From Chromera velia (taxonomy: Eukaryota > Sar > Chromeraceae), in the NCBI GenBank assembly GCA_018398765.1, contig JAHBMJ010000326.1:1-12500 (forward strand): DNA of 12,500 bases, in the 5' to 3' direction. Below the pieces are notes generated by a model, which was given only the letters and a program-made list of their open reading frames with translations, was not told where the DNA came from and searched no databases. A program made the translations under genes and the position numbers. Shown here piece by piece: positions 1-7,608 of the stretch (within the stretch, counting starts at the first letter, position 1; every line of letters starts with the position of its first letter).

Positions 1-36
1 GAGGGAGGGAGGGAGGGAGAGAGAGGGAGAGAGGGG

Positions 37-70
<34 letters not shown>

Positions 71-118
71 GGCGGAGAGAGAGAGGGAGAGGGAGAGAGA
101 GGGAGAGAGACAGAGACA
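1..118. repeat. GA-rich purine microsatellite
   Basis: Nearly pure A/G on the + strand: GGGA units at the start, then impure (GA)n with a few interruptions, ending near the first pyrimidine-containing words at about 110-125. A looser purine-rich tract continues at 160-235. If the exon at 531 belongs to a gene entering from the left, this tract lies in the intron before it. Polypurine tracts of this kind can form triplex DNA, but nothing here shows a function. Confidence 0.9.
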
Positions 119-530
119 GGGGCGCATGATATTGGGATGGGAGCATAGAACAGAGAGAGGGCCGGGGTTGCAGTGGGCGGGGGGCAGTGAGGGAAGGGAA
201 GCGAAGGGAAGGAAAGGGGGGAGAGCAAAAAGAATAACATGGGGGGAAGGAGAGCGGGAAAGATGACGGCAGGGCCGCTAAGCAGAAAAACCGTTCTGAT
301 TACCGGTGTTTCTGTTCCGTTTTGGGCCGATAAATCTTCATCCATCTTGCCTGCCATCCTTGAAACAGAACAAAAACGATATGTCCCCTGTGTGCCAAAG
401 TCAAAAATTTGGTTTTCTTTGTTCACACTCTCTGACCATGTTCTGCGCCTCCTCGTTTGTTTTTGTTTAAACACATTCTCTCATCGTGAGCATGTGCATA
501 CATGAAAAAAAATATTCTGCTTTCTTGCAG
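119..530. other. Probable intron sequence before the exon at 531
   Basis: There is no convincing coding exon here. Open frames are short and look random. The right end reads as a good 3' splice site: a pyrimidine-rich stretch (about 513-526) followed by TTGCAG at 525-530. I found no strong 5' splice site inside the stretch (GTGTTT near 307 and GTGAGC near 486 are weak or too close), so the upstream exon is probably outside the window. Confidence 0.4.
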
Positions 531-640
531 GGGAGGTTCTTGATCTGAAAGACAAATTTGCGGCTCCCCAGACTCAGCAGAAAACAAGCTCGGTCGTCGG
601 AACCCTCTGGGAAGCCATACAGTCTCGTTTTCTCAATTAG
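531..640 (+). CDS. Terminal exon of an unidentified gene (5' part outside window)
   Basis: A strong acceptor (TTCTTGCAG, ending at 530) is followed by an open frame. The exon begins with two bases completing a split codon, then 35 codons starting EVLDLKDKF and ending EAIQSRFLN, with a TAG stop at 638-640. The composition looks like real protein: a mixed acidic/basic helix-like start, a polar QTQQKTSS middle, and an amphipathic TLWEAIQSRF end. This differs from the low-complexity frames around it. I do not recognise the family, and 35 residues are too few for a motif-based call. The phase (two bases in the exon before the first full codon) requires an upstream exon leaving one base. It could still be a chance open frame beside a chance acceptor. 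Confidence 0.5.
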
Positions 641-913
641 AACAAACAGCGGTGGGTAGCATTGACTTTATTTAGCTTGATTTCTGCTCTTGCCAAGTAC
701 GTTATCTCCTTAATTTGACTGTTCTCTCACACATGAAATCGCGGCTTTGTTTCCAACGAGCAAAGTTGAGGGCTGCTCAAGCGACCTCCTCTCACCGACT
801 CCAACCCCCTTTCATTGGATTAGAAGGGAGCGGATCGATTTTGAATGACCGGCCGGGGACTTCTATTCCGCCCCTCTCTAGCTTCTCCTTTAAGTTTGCG
901 GTTGCTGTGCTCT

Positions 914-1495
914 TCGGCTGCTGGATCATCTTTTCTATCGATCTACTTGAGGGATAGATCGATGCTTCCTCTTTTCTATCGATCTACTTGAGGGATAGAT
1001 CGATGCTTCCTCTGCCGGCTGGGACAGGGCCGTACTTTTTCTTTTTCCCTCTAGCTGACAAAGAAAGCTTTTTGACTGCTGGAATCTCTTTTGCATTGGT
1101 GCATGGTTCCTCTGTCAAACAGCTCATGGATCTTTGAGGGGGAGAGAAATGAGGAGCAGAAAGGGAGAGAAAGGCAAAGGAAGGAAACGGAAGAGAAGTC
1201 GCAAGAGGAAAGATGGACACCGCACTTTGTTCTGAGCTGCTCTTCGACTGCTGGAGCCGTCTGATCGAAGGCTTCGCGTCCTCTGCCGACTGGGCATGCG
1301 AGAACACTTTCTCTTTCGACGCGTGTTCTCTTTTGGCTGTTTCGTTTCATCGTCTGCTGGAGCTGCTTGAAGATTCCTCTGACGATTGAGCATAGGCGAA
1401 CACATTCTTTTCTTCCTGTTGTCTGTTTGTGCTGATGGTCTGCTGGGCTGCTTGAACGAATGTCTCAGCCCCGGACTGGGCACGCAGGCAACCCT
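914..1495. repeat. Degenerate repeat, roughly 90-105 base period
   Basis: Related words recur: CTGCTGGAGC at 1248 and 1354 and CTGCTGGGCT at 1440; CGACTGGGCATGCGAGAAC near 1287, CGATTGAGCATAGGCGAAC near 1383 and GGACTGGGCACGCAGG near 1473. Older relatives lie near 914 and 1012. On the minus strand, one frame repeats as FSHAQSAED, FAYAQSSEE and LRAQSGAE, but a stop interrupts it between units. This looks like a decayed minisatellite, or the remains of a repeat-containing coding region. Confidence 0.6.
929..1012. repeat. Two tandem copies of a 41-base unit containing a hairpin
   Basis: Copies at 929-969 and 970-1010 are identical, and the first two bases of a third copy follow before the sequence diverges. 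Each copy contains the inverted repeat ATCGATCTA / TAGATCGAT (9-bp perfect arms, 9-base loop CTTGAGGGA) at 937-963 and 978-1004. Identity between copies implies a recent duplication or active homogenisation. A DNA-binding site pair or a structured transcript are both possible; the sequence alone does not say. Confidence 0.95.
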
Positions 1496-2930
1496 TTCTC
1501 TCAGTTGCGGAATTTGAAGTCTGCGCGGCTTGGGAAGTGTGCATTGATCAATTTGCACAGCAGCTCCTACAGGTCGCTGCACCCTCTAGCTGCCCCTCAG
1601 AACACACGAGTGTCTGGGGTGGCATTTGAACTTTGCTACATTTTTCCAGAGATGTGTGCTTTAATATGCACTTACAATTGATTTAGACAATGTCATGTTT
1701 CCGCGCAGGTCTTTCTTTTGATCTTTCTCCTGCTGCTGTTCGCTTTCTTCTAACAGTCACCCCCCACTTTCTGTTAATTCCCTCATATGCAGGAGGGAGA
1801 CTGAAAAGGGAGTCGTGAAGCAGCACACGTCACTCTCTGGCAAGGACATGCATGACGAGAGAACCACGGCTGCAGACCAGGGAGGAGGTGCATGTTGAAC
1901 AGCGCGAAGGCACGTTCTGATTGGTTTGAGCACTTTGCTCCGTCAAGTTGGGGGCCTCTCTGCGTAGCTTTTTCAGTGTCCAGGGATCGTCGAGAGACTT
2001 CTTTTACCCCAATCTTCAGTTCTGCGGCCTTCGTCTGGTTGACACCTAGGTTGACACATCAATCCGCACGGGACCAATTTGTTACATTGTTACAAGGATT
2101 GTTACAAGATCACTCAATGAATCGAGACGCTGGCTACCTTTCTGTTGTTTAGACTTGCTTCTTGAGAGGTGCACTTTGTCTTGTTGTTATTCTTTTGCTG
2201 CACTGCGAACATTGCCTGGCGCCATCGCCTCCAGGCTTGGAGGCTCCTCAGGCTCCTTCATTCACTCATTTAAACTTGGTGGGCGGCTCTTTCATTGAGA
2301 CTTTCAATTCTTCCGCTTGCCCCACTATTTCATACGTAGGTCATGAGCATAAGATTGTCTTGTTACTACTACTGATGCTTTTCATTCCCTTGATTTCTTC
2401 ACTTGATTTGGTTGACTAATATGTAGCGAGTCTCCTAGCGAATATTCTGCGCTAGATATGATGGTGGCTTATACTACTCAGTAACTACTGAGGCCGCTAT
2501 TACTTATAAATTATAATAAAGATATGATGATCAATATCAGAATCATCATCCGAGTCATCATGCATCATATGCCATCCGTCGCCATCGGCCTATGTCACTT
2601 CTAGTGTCACCCCTATGAATAGGCGTTTAGCGTTTAGTGGCAATGTACGAGGCGTCGAGGCCTAGGCACGAGGCAGTTCGGTTCTTTACTAGCTAGTAGG
2701 TTCTTTCCAATAGCAGTTCACTTTCATTTATACTTAAGCGAACCAAGATGCTAGTTTTTAAACTGTATGTACTTTAATAAATACATTTATCTCTAAAAAT
2801 TGTAAACAAAGTTAATTTATATTACGTTTTCATTGATCGAAGTTTTATAACTAGTCTAGGTTACAGGTTGGGTAAGAGCTAAGGTAAGAGAAATCAATTA
2901 TAAAACTAGTAATAAAATCATAAGACTCTG

Positions 2931-3017
2931 AGTTAGAACTTGATATTAACAGTGCTTATAGCCTAAGTTATAGGTCCAATATAGATCTATAAGCACCGTT
3001 AATATCAAGTTCCAACT
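2931..3017. repeat. Inverted repeat with 31-base arms
   Basis: Left arm 2931-2961 and right arm 2987-3017 are reverse complements at about 29 of 31 positions, around a 25-base spacer. The arms contain GATATTAAC / GTTAATATC. The mismatches are single transitions. Arm and spacer sizes resemble the ends of a very short MITE or a transcribed hairpin. Confidence 0.9.
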
Positions 3018-3047
3018 GATCATAGTTCATAAGAAATTGACCTCCAA

Positions 3048-3124
3048 AGTTTAGGAATTTAGAGGTCTAAATTCCTTTAGATTCCTAGCTAAATTCCTCT
3101 AAATTCCTATCTAAATTCCTAGGT
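3048..3124. repeat. Cluster of short TAAATTCCT repeats
   Basis: The word TAAATTCCT or a one-base variant occurs about five times, some as TCTAAATTCCT, alongside one opposite-orientation copy (AGGAATTTAGA near 3053-3063). The forward and reverse copies can pair. It looks like slippage-derived sequence within the AT-rich block. Confidence 0.75.
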
Positions 3125-3281
3125 CTTTGCAAGGTACTAGGATACATATTTAATAAATTAATGATCTAGCTAGCTAGGTCTACCTAGGATTCCCAACATT
3201 AGTCCAGGCAGTCCTATAAATTCTAGCCTACTCTAGCCCTAGCTCTAGTCTAGGCTGAGTCCAGGACCCCCCTCTAGTCCA

Positions 3282-3709
3282 GGTGCTTTTTGCCCTCCTA
3301 AAGCGGCGCTTTTCCCTAGGCTTTTCCGCAAAAAACTTGTTTTCATAATTGGTAAAGAGTTAGAAGCTGAAACTTTGTGTAAAAAGACGTTATAACGATA
3401 GAAAAAGAACTATAGAACAGATTTTTTATATCATTTCTAGAAACATAGTCTGCTATACTAGCTGTTATACAAATTTTGTGAGTTTCATACCGTTTTTCCT
3501 ACTATTAGGAACCGTTAAAAAATAGCCTAAAAATCAAAAAATTTGTATAGCAGCCTATGTTTCTAGAAATGATATAAAAAATCTGTTCCATAGTTCTTTT
3601 TCTATCGTTACAACGTCTTTTTACACAAAGTTTCAGCTTCTAACTCCTTAGTAATTATGAAAACGAGTTTTTTGCGGAAATGCGCCGCTTTAGGGAGGCA
3701 AAAAGCACC
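3282..3709. mobile_element. Foldback (MITE-like) element, arms about 170-196 bases
   Basis: The left arm (3282-3477) and right arm (3538-3709) are reverse complements across their full length, with about ten base differences. They flank a spacer of about 60 bases. Outer ends read GGTGCTTTTTGCC and its complement, followed inward by AAAGCGGCGC. The left arm is longer by exactly 24 bases because of two separate 12-base insertions: after GCGGCGC (about 3308-3319), and after GCTATAC (about 3459-3470). There is no coding capacity, so any movement would need an enzyme from elsewhere. No convincing target-site duplication is visible at the edges. If transcribed, the arms would fold into a long near-perfect double-stranded RNA, a possible small-RNA source. 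Confidence 0.85.
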
Positions 3710-3720
3710 CCACTTGCCCC

Positions 3721-4244
3721 CGGCATGCAAGGCAGAAGATCTAATCAGTATAGTTTATCAGACAAAAAGAGTAAGAGAGATAGGCTCTGCACATACTAGG
3801 TATAAAGCAGCAAAAGTAATGAAAGATACATGCTACCGCTCCATCCCTGCCGCTAGCCCTGCCGTGTGTCACTTTGTCTTTCACTCTCACTTCGTCAGAG
3901 AAAATCAAGCATAATCTCATCTTATCCCGGGACTGTAATTCAAATGTATCCATGTTTATCAGCAGTTGCAATGGTTTTAAAGTGCAAGACAAGAAATGCA
4001 TATGTTGCGATGGGATGTGTGGTTGCATGTATGCGTGTATGATGTCGAGTAATGTGTATAAATGTATGATGCAAGGCAGACGTCAGATAATTGACATGCA
4101 GGTTTAAGGCTCCGGTTCCGAACACAATATAATCCTGTAATCCAGATCCTAGCTCCACTTCAAGAGACAGTAGGCTGAAGCAAGACTTCAATGGCGAAGC
4201 TGATTTGGAATGATCAAAGGGAAAAGTGAGAAACAACAAGTTAG
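3721..4244. other. No supportable gene
   Basis: Between the foldback element and the first candidate exon I see only short frames on both strands and TGTATG/ATGATG-rich sequence (about 4010-4075). AAGGCAGA occurs near 3729 and 4073, which is probably coincidence. The 5' part of the tentative + strand gene could lie here, but I cannot identify an ATG-bearing exon. Confidence 0.4.
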
Positions 4245-5266
4245 AGAGTGTTCAGCGAACTGATTCAGGTGAGTAAAAAGAAATGTACAACTATTTGATA
4301 TTATATATACTAAATCTAAGCCGGATTCATATAAATCAAACTTTTCAAACATTTTAAAGTCAAATACGCACACTGGCTGCCGTGACTGGCATTTTCGACT
4401 GAGAAGATTGACTCTAGGTCCGGAGTCTAGGATTGACTCTGACTTTTCTGGAAATTCGAAAGGTGTACATGCATCTATATAGCTGCCATCCTTAGTGTCA
4501 TCCAGTGACATCCACGAATACATTCATGATCGATGCATGCACAAACAGTGTCAGACACTATCCAAACACAATTCAGGCTGGAAAGGCTTTCGCCGTCAGA
4601 TCGATCAACAACATCCTTCCACTGGGATCCAGTCTGAGGGGGTCAGAGATCTTCAATGTTTCGTGGTTTGGATGCCTGAACCTGCACACATACGTCTCAC
4701 ACGTATTCAGGCAGGATGGAGGTGAGTAAATGCGGGAACAGAAAACCACAAAGAAGAGGCAGCGACTTGGAAACAGAGAAAGAATCTACTTGAAGACACT
4801 GAGGAAATGACGAGAAGACACAAAGGTACATACGTTCTCATGAACGACAAAAAAAGGGGGGAATAGAAGATACTGGGTGAACACGTGAGGGTCTAGAAGA
4901 CCCGCCGAGAACGCTCCAGATCAATCAGGCGCTCAAGCCACACGAAGGGCACGAGAAGAAGGACATTACAGCTGTGGTTCGAATCATAAAATAAGACCAA
5001 GCCTTGGTACCATGCAACAGCATACAAGCGCACAAAGAGACGGATAAACGAAAACAGTCGCTGCATGGAAAAGAAAGGAGCGGGTGCCAGCGAAGGACGC
5101 TAGCTTCCGCAATGGATTCCTTCAAAACTCTCACGGCGGTTCGTATCGACATTCCCCCTTCCTGTTTGATGGGGAGCTGTCCAGCAACAGACCCAAAGCT
5201 CCCGCTACCCATCTACAGACGTTTGTGCGTTCCCACATACAGACACGAGATGTTTTTCCCACATAA
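4245..5266 (+). CDS. Tentative spliced gene of unknown function (partial model)
   Basis: The best part is the exon at 4577-4721: acceptor AATTCAG, then 48 codons (AGKAFAVRSINNILPLG ... NLHTYVSHVFRQDG) and a consensus donor, GGAG|GTGAGT at 4721/4722. A second consensus donor, TTCAG|GTGAGT at 4268/4269, implies an exon ending there; a phase-compatible 24-base exon (4245-4268, RVFSELIQ) is possible. Downstream, an acceptor at 5089-5090 would continue the frame into KDASFRNGFLQNSHGG and on to a TAA at 5264-5266. That puts its end 43 bases from the end of the convergent bL20 gene. The residue mix looks like ordinary globular protein, but I recognise no family. The start is not found, and the first and last exons are guesses. 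Confidence 0.35.
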
Positions 5267-5309
5267 CGACGGATCGGCAGTCTGGCCATAAAAGTTCGAT
5301 CTTTCTGCC

Positions 5310-5599
5310 TTAGTGCACAGACAGACAAATGCACAAACGTACGGACGGACTGATTGACTGACTGACATAATAGAGCCGTTTGGCTTCGTCTACGAGGGCC
5401 TTGAAGCTGACGGGTTCTGTCTCGGCCAGGGTGCAGAGGTTCTTTCTGAAGGGCGAAGGGGGTGGGCGTACGTTGGCATACGAGCAATGGCCACAGAAGG
5501 GCAGAGAGAACAAAACAAGTACAAATGCATGAATGCACACACACGTACATCTGCATGCACACATTCAAACATGCACGGACGCAAGTACGCACACACCAT

Positions 5600-5652
<53 letters not shown>

Positions 5653-6439
5653 TCTCACTCACACAATCACAGGAGTCTCCTGCTGCTCCCACGAGGCTAG
5701 AGAAGGAAAGGTGTCCCATTCGTGGCAGATTCGAGAAATTCTGTCACCAAACGGGGACTGTCCGCTGGTTTTCCGACCGGGTGTCGGAAAGCAGAAACAG
5801 TGACAAACAGGCAGGCAGGCAGGGAGGGAGGGAGAGAGAGAGAGGCTACGAGAGGGACAGATTATACCGTGCCGTTCTTTCTTTCATGTCCACACATTCA
5901 CAGACAGCACGCATGATACGGATGCTGGATGCGGGAGCCGGCACAAAACAGACAGTCAGGTGAACGGACAGCTGAAGGGATGGACAGGTGAAGAAAAACA
6001 CAGAATGTCGAGTCAGAAAGTGGCAAATGTTGGTTTACACGGAAAGCTCCGCACGTACAGCGAAGACAGCAGACCGGCCAGCCTTGTCGGGCTCCTCCTG
6101 CAGAGCAGATAGATATCCGTCCACACATTGCGAACCCGTCTACGTTCCCTGCTTCTGTCTCCTGTCTCAGCACTTTGACGCACGCACGCACCTGTCGATC
6201 CAGATGTTTGCATGCCGAAGTCCACACGTGAGGTGTGCGTAGGTGAGATTCCACTCCCGAGAGGCGATGTTGATTTTGGACATCCAGTACACTCGAAACC
6301 GTCTCTTTCTCTTCAGGCGCGTGTAGAAGTCCTGACGCATCCAGTGGATCACCTTGGGGTATGCCAGCTTGTAGCAGTTCTTTGACCGGCCTGTGAAGCC
6401 TTTGGCCAGCTGCAACACAACCTCTCTGGGGATCTTCAT
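5310..6439 (-). CDS. MRPL20: Ribosomal protein bL20, probably mitochondrial (bL20m)
   Basis: Large-subunit ribosomal protein that binds 23S-type rRNA early in assembly. Two exons: 6439-6192 and 5445-5310, joined by the GT-AG intron 6191-5446, which splits an Arg codon (residue 83). The product is 127 residues, close to bacterial bL20 (about 118). Family features are in order: LAKGFTGRSKNCYKLAYPKV (residues 11-30), matching bacterial LKQAKGYYGARSRVYRVA; the basic helix RLKRKRRFRVYWMSKINIAS (41-60) matching RQRKRQFRQLWIARINAAA; LTYAHLTCGL (65-74); IDRKNL across the splice; and the closing FKALVDEAKRL. The ATG at 6437-6439 is the first after an in-frame stop about 30 bases upstream. No mitochondrial presequence is seen; the basic N-terminal region may serve, or a short upstream exon is missing. 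A plastid destination cannot be excluded. The last ~18 residues (VSQSISPSV ...) come from a GACT-type simple repeat and are not conserved. Confidence 0.93.
5446..6191 (-). other. Intron of the bL20 gene (746 bases)
   Basis: Donor AG|GTGCGT (6192/6191) and acceptor CCCTTCAG (5453-5446) on the minus strand. The join restores the conserved I-D-R-K segment of bL20, which fixes both ends. The intron holds the (CA)24 microsatellite, a GA tract (about 5821-5843) and several CAGGCAGG/GACAGACAG simple repeats. Open frames inside it on either strand are repeat-driven and not credible. Confidence 0.9.
5601..5648. repeat. (CA)24 dinucleotide microsatellite
   Basis: Forty-eight uninterrupted bases of CA on the + strand, so the bL20 pre-mRNA would carry (UG)24. 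It is flanked by shorter ACAC/TGCACA words from 5535. Uninterrupted repeats of this length are usually polymorphic. Intronic UG tracts are known in animals to bind splicing regulators, but no such role can be shown here. Confidence 0.97.
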
Positions 6440-6486
6440 CGTCGGCTCCTCGCTCCACCTGATTCAAATTGAGTGTTCCCGTCTCT

Positions 6487-6506
6487 GCCGGCCGGCCGGC
6501 CGGCCG
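6487..6506. repeat. (GCCG)5 tetranucleotide run
   Basis: Twenty bases of GCCG repeated, which is also a run of overlapping GGCCGGCC palindromes. It lies 48 bases upstream of the bL20 start codon, so it falls in the probable 5' leader or promoter. A strong self-pairing leader is possible but untested. Confidence 0.9.
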
Positions 6507-6766
6507 TCTCCTTTTAATTCCCGTCTCTTGTTGGCACGCACATCACAGCAGAAAACAGTTGACGAAAACAGGGTGATCTCCCGACTCAAAAACGTGGAAG
6601 GGGGACTATCTCGCACTTCTTAGGGTGCCTCTGGTCGCTATGTTTGATGCTAGCCACAGGATCGAACTCGAAGTGTATAACCTTCGCTAGCCGAGAAGTT
6701 TGTTCCGAGTCTGCATGTGCAAGGAGGATTCGTATTCGGGGTATATTTTAGCTGCGGCCCCACAGT

Positions 6767-6807
6767 GGGCCCGCGCCCCGTCCATAACGTCCGTAACACG
6801 CGGGCCC
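6767..6807. repeat. GC-rich inverted repeat
   Basis: GGGCCCGCG (6767-6775) and CGCGGGCCC (6799-6807) are perfect reverse complements across a 23-base spacer. The arm itself contains the palindrome GGGCCC. It is located about 330 bases upstream of the bL20 start codon. It could be a paired regulator site or a hairpin; no evidence decides. Confidence 0.75.
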
Positions 6808-7381
6808 CGGCACCCATGCACAAAAAGCACGCGCCATGCATCACGTCCATATAACGGGCAATCGGAATCGGTTCTTTGTCTGACCTTTCGGTCGCTGATT
6901 CGATAGCCCCGCTCCACTCATACTCTCGCCCTTCCCTCATCTCGCTTTCCCAGTGATTTTGTTTGTATACACATACTTTCTTTATTTGCTGCTGGGCCGT
7001 GTGTGATGTGACGTTCCTATTCTGCTCTCCACTATTATGTTGTCTTCTCAAGTCACATTATATTGTCTTATCACTTTCACCATCTATATGCATGTGTCAT
7101 CACTTTCTCGACTTGTGACATTCGTATTCCCGTAATGGTTTCGTGTTTGCGTTGTTGTTTGTGCTCTCACTGTTTTCCTTAGTCGGGGTTTTCCCAACTA
7201 ACACTTCCCACCAATTTCCCTTGGATTTCACAAAAACATGCCTTACGATTTCTCCAAGATTTTCCATCAATTTTCTAGAGATTTAATTCTCAATTAACGA
7301 TTTTAATTCATAATTTTTTGTAGGAAACTGCAGGATGTTAACATATAGCAATGTGCCAATGTCTACTAATGTCAAACATAT

Positions 7382-7409
7382 TATACTACTACTAGTACTA
7401 AGTAGTATA
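7382..7409. repeat. AT-rich inverted repeat
   Basis: TATACTACT (7382-7390) and AGTAGTATA (7401-7409) pair perfectly around the 10-base loop ACTAGTACTA, itself partly palindromic. It lies about 200 bases beyond the phospholipase stop codon, in the AT-rich 3' flank. A 3' processing role is conceivable, but such AT-rich palindromes also arise by chance. Confidence 0.7.
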
Positions 7410-7608
7410 TTAATAAAGAAGTATCGTAAATTATCGTGATTACAAAAATGGAGTATCAAACCCCATGCATTTGCACGTGAAGTCTCATGCACATTATTAA
7501 ATGTATAAACAATTGAACAAATTAATCAAAAGCAATCAAGAAACATTTGAAGCTGCATGTTTCAGAAACGATATTCAGAGTATTCTAGCCTGAGGCTACT
7601 AAGGCTAC

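Larger units (their letters stand above)
641..2420. other. Long stretch without a supportable gene
   Basis: Moderate-GC sequence with many short overlapping open frames on both strands and no recognisable protein. It holds the 41-base tandem hairpin repeat (929-1012), a decayed repeat (914-1495) and short GTTACA repeats near 2080-2108. Two acceptor-like sites (near 1709 and 1792) are followed by short open frames, the better one running to a stop at 1896-1898, but neither has a partner exon I can find. I read the region as intergenic. Confidence 0.5.
2420..3720. other. AT-rich, CTAG-rich repeat block, probable transposon-derived insertion
   Basis: Base composition changes abruptly near 2420 and returns to the flanking type near 3720. 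The block is rich in CTAG and TTATAA words and has no open frame of note. It carries two separate inverted repeats (2931-3017 and 3282-3709), a TAAATTCCT cluster and three copies of AGTCCAGG (near 3202, 3259 and 3276). I see no transposase, reverse transcriptase or integrase remnant. The simplest reading is a nest of non-autonomous elements such as MITEs or foldback elements. I could not find a clear target-site duplication for the block as a whole. Confidence 0.55.
6440..7608. other. Region between bL20 start and phospholipase end; bL20 promoter expected here
   Basis: Both flanking genes run leftward, so this stretch holds the 3' flank of the phospholipase gene and the promoter/5' leader of bL20. 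It starts GC-rich (a GCCG run at 6487-6506 and a GC-rich inverted repeat at 6767-6807) and becomes AT-rich beyond about 7200. On the minus strand an AATAAA occurs at 6986-6981, about 620 bases past the phospholipase stop; it is too distant to assign. No exon or RNA gene is supportable, and I cannot point to a TATA box or start site with confidence. Confidence 0.55.

Noticed and set aside
1124-1582. Arg/Ser-rich 152-codon minus-strand frame
   Set aside because: Composition follows the decayed repeat and pyrimidine-rich DNA; two other frames over the same repeat are equally open, and no family is recognised.
1793-1898. Short open frame behind an acceptor-like ATATGCAG
   Set aside because: Only about 35 codons to a stop, a weak polypyrimidine tract and no partner exon upstream; not enough to call.
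2162-2419. + strand frame with a hydrophobic start resembling a signal peptide
   Set aside because: It lacks an ATG, has no supporting splice site or motif, and ends exactly where the AT-rich block begins; chance is the better explanation.
2420-3720. Possible viral or autonomous transposon insertion
   Set aside because: No polymerase, integrase, transposase or capsid-like frame is present; only non-coding repeats are seen.
5462-5963. Overlapping long frames across the CA microsatellite (His-Thr and Val-Cys repeats)
   Set aside because: They arise from translating (CA)n/(TG)n in different frames, and lie in the bL20 intron fixed by protein conservation.
6655-6685. B-box-like word GAGTTCGATCC on the minus strand
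   Set aside because: No pairing T stem and no cloverleaf in the surrounding bases.
6650-7051. Minus-strand 133-codon frame upstream of bL20
   Set aside because: No conserved motif, overlaps other frames of similar length, and sits where the bL20 promoter is expected.
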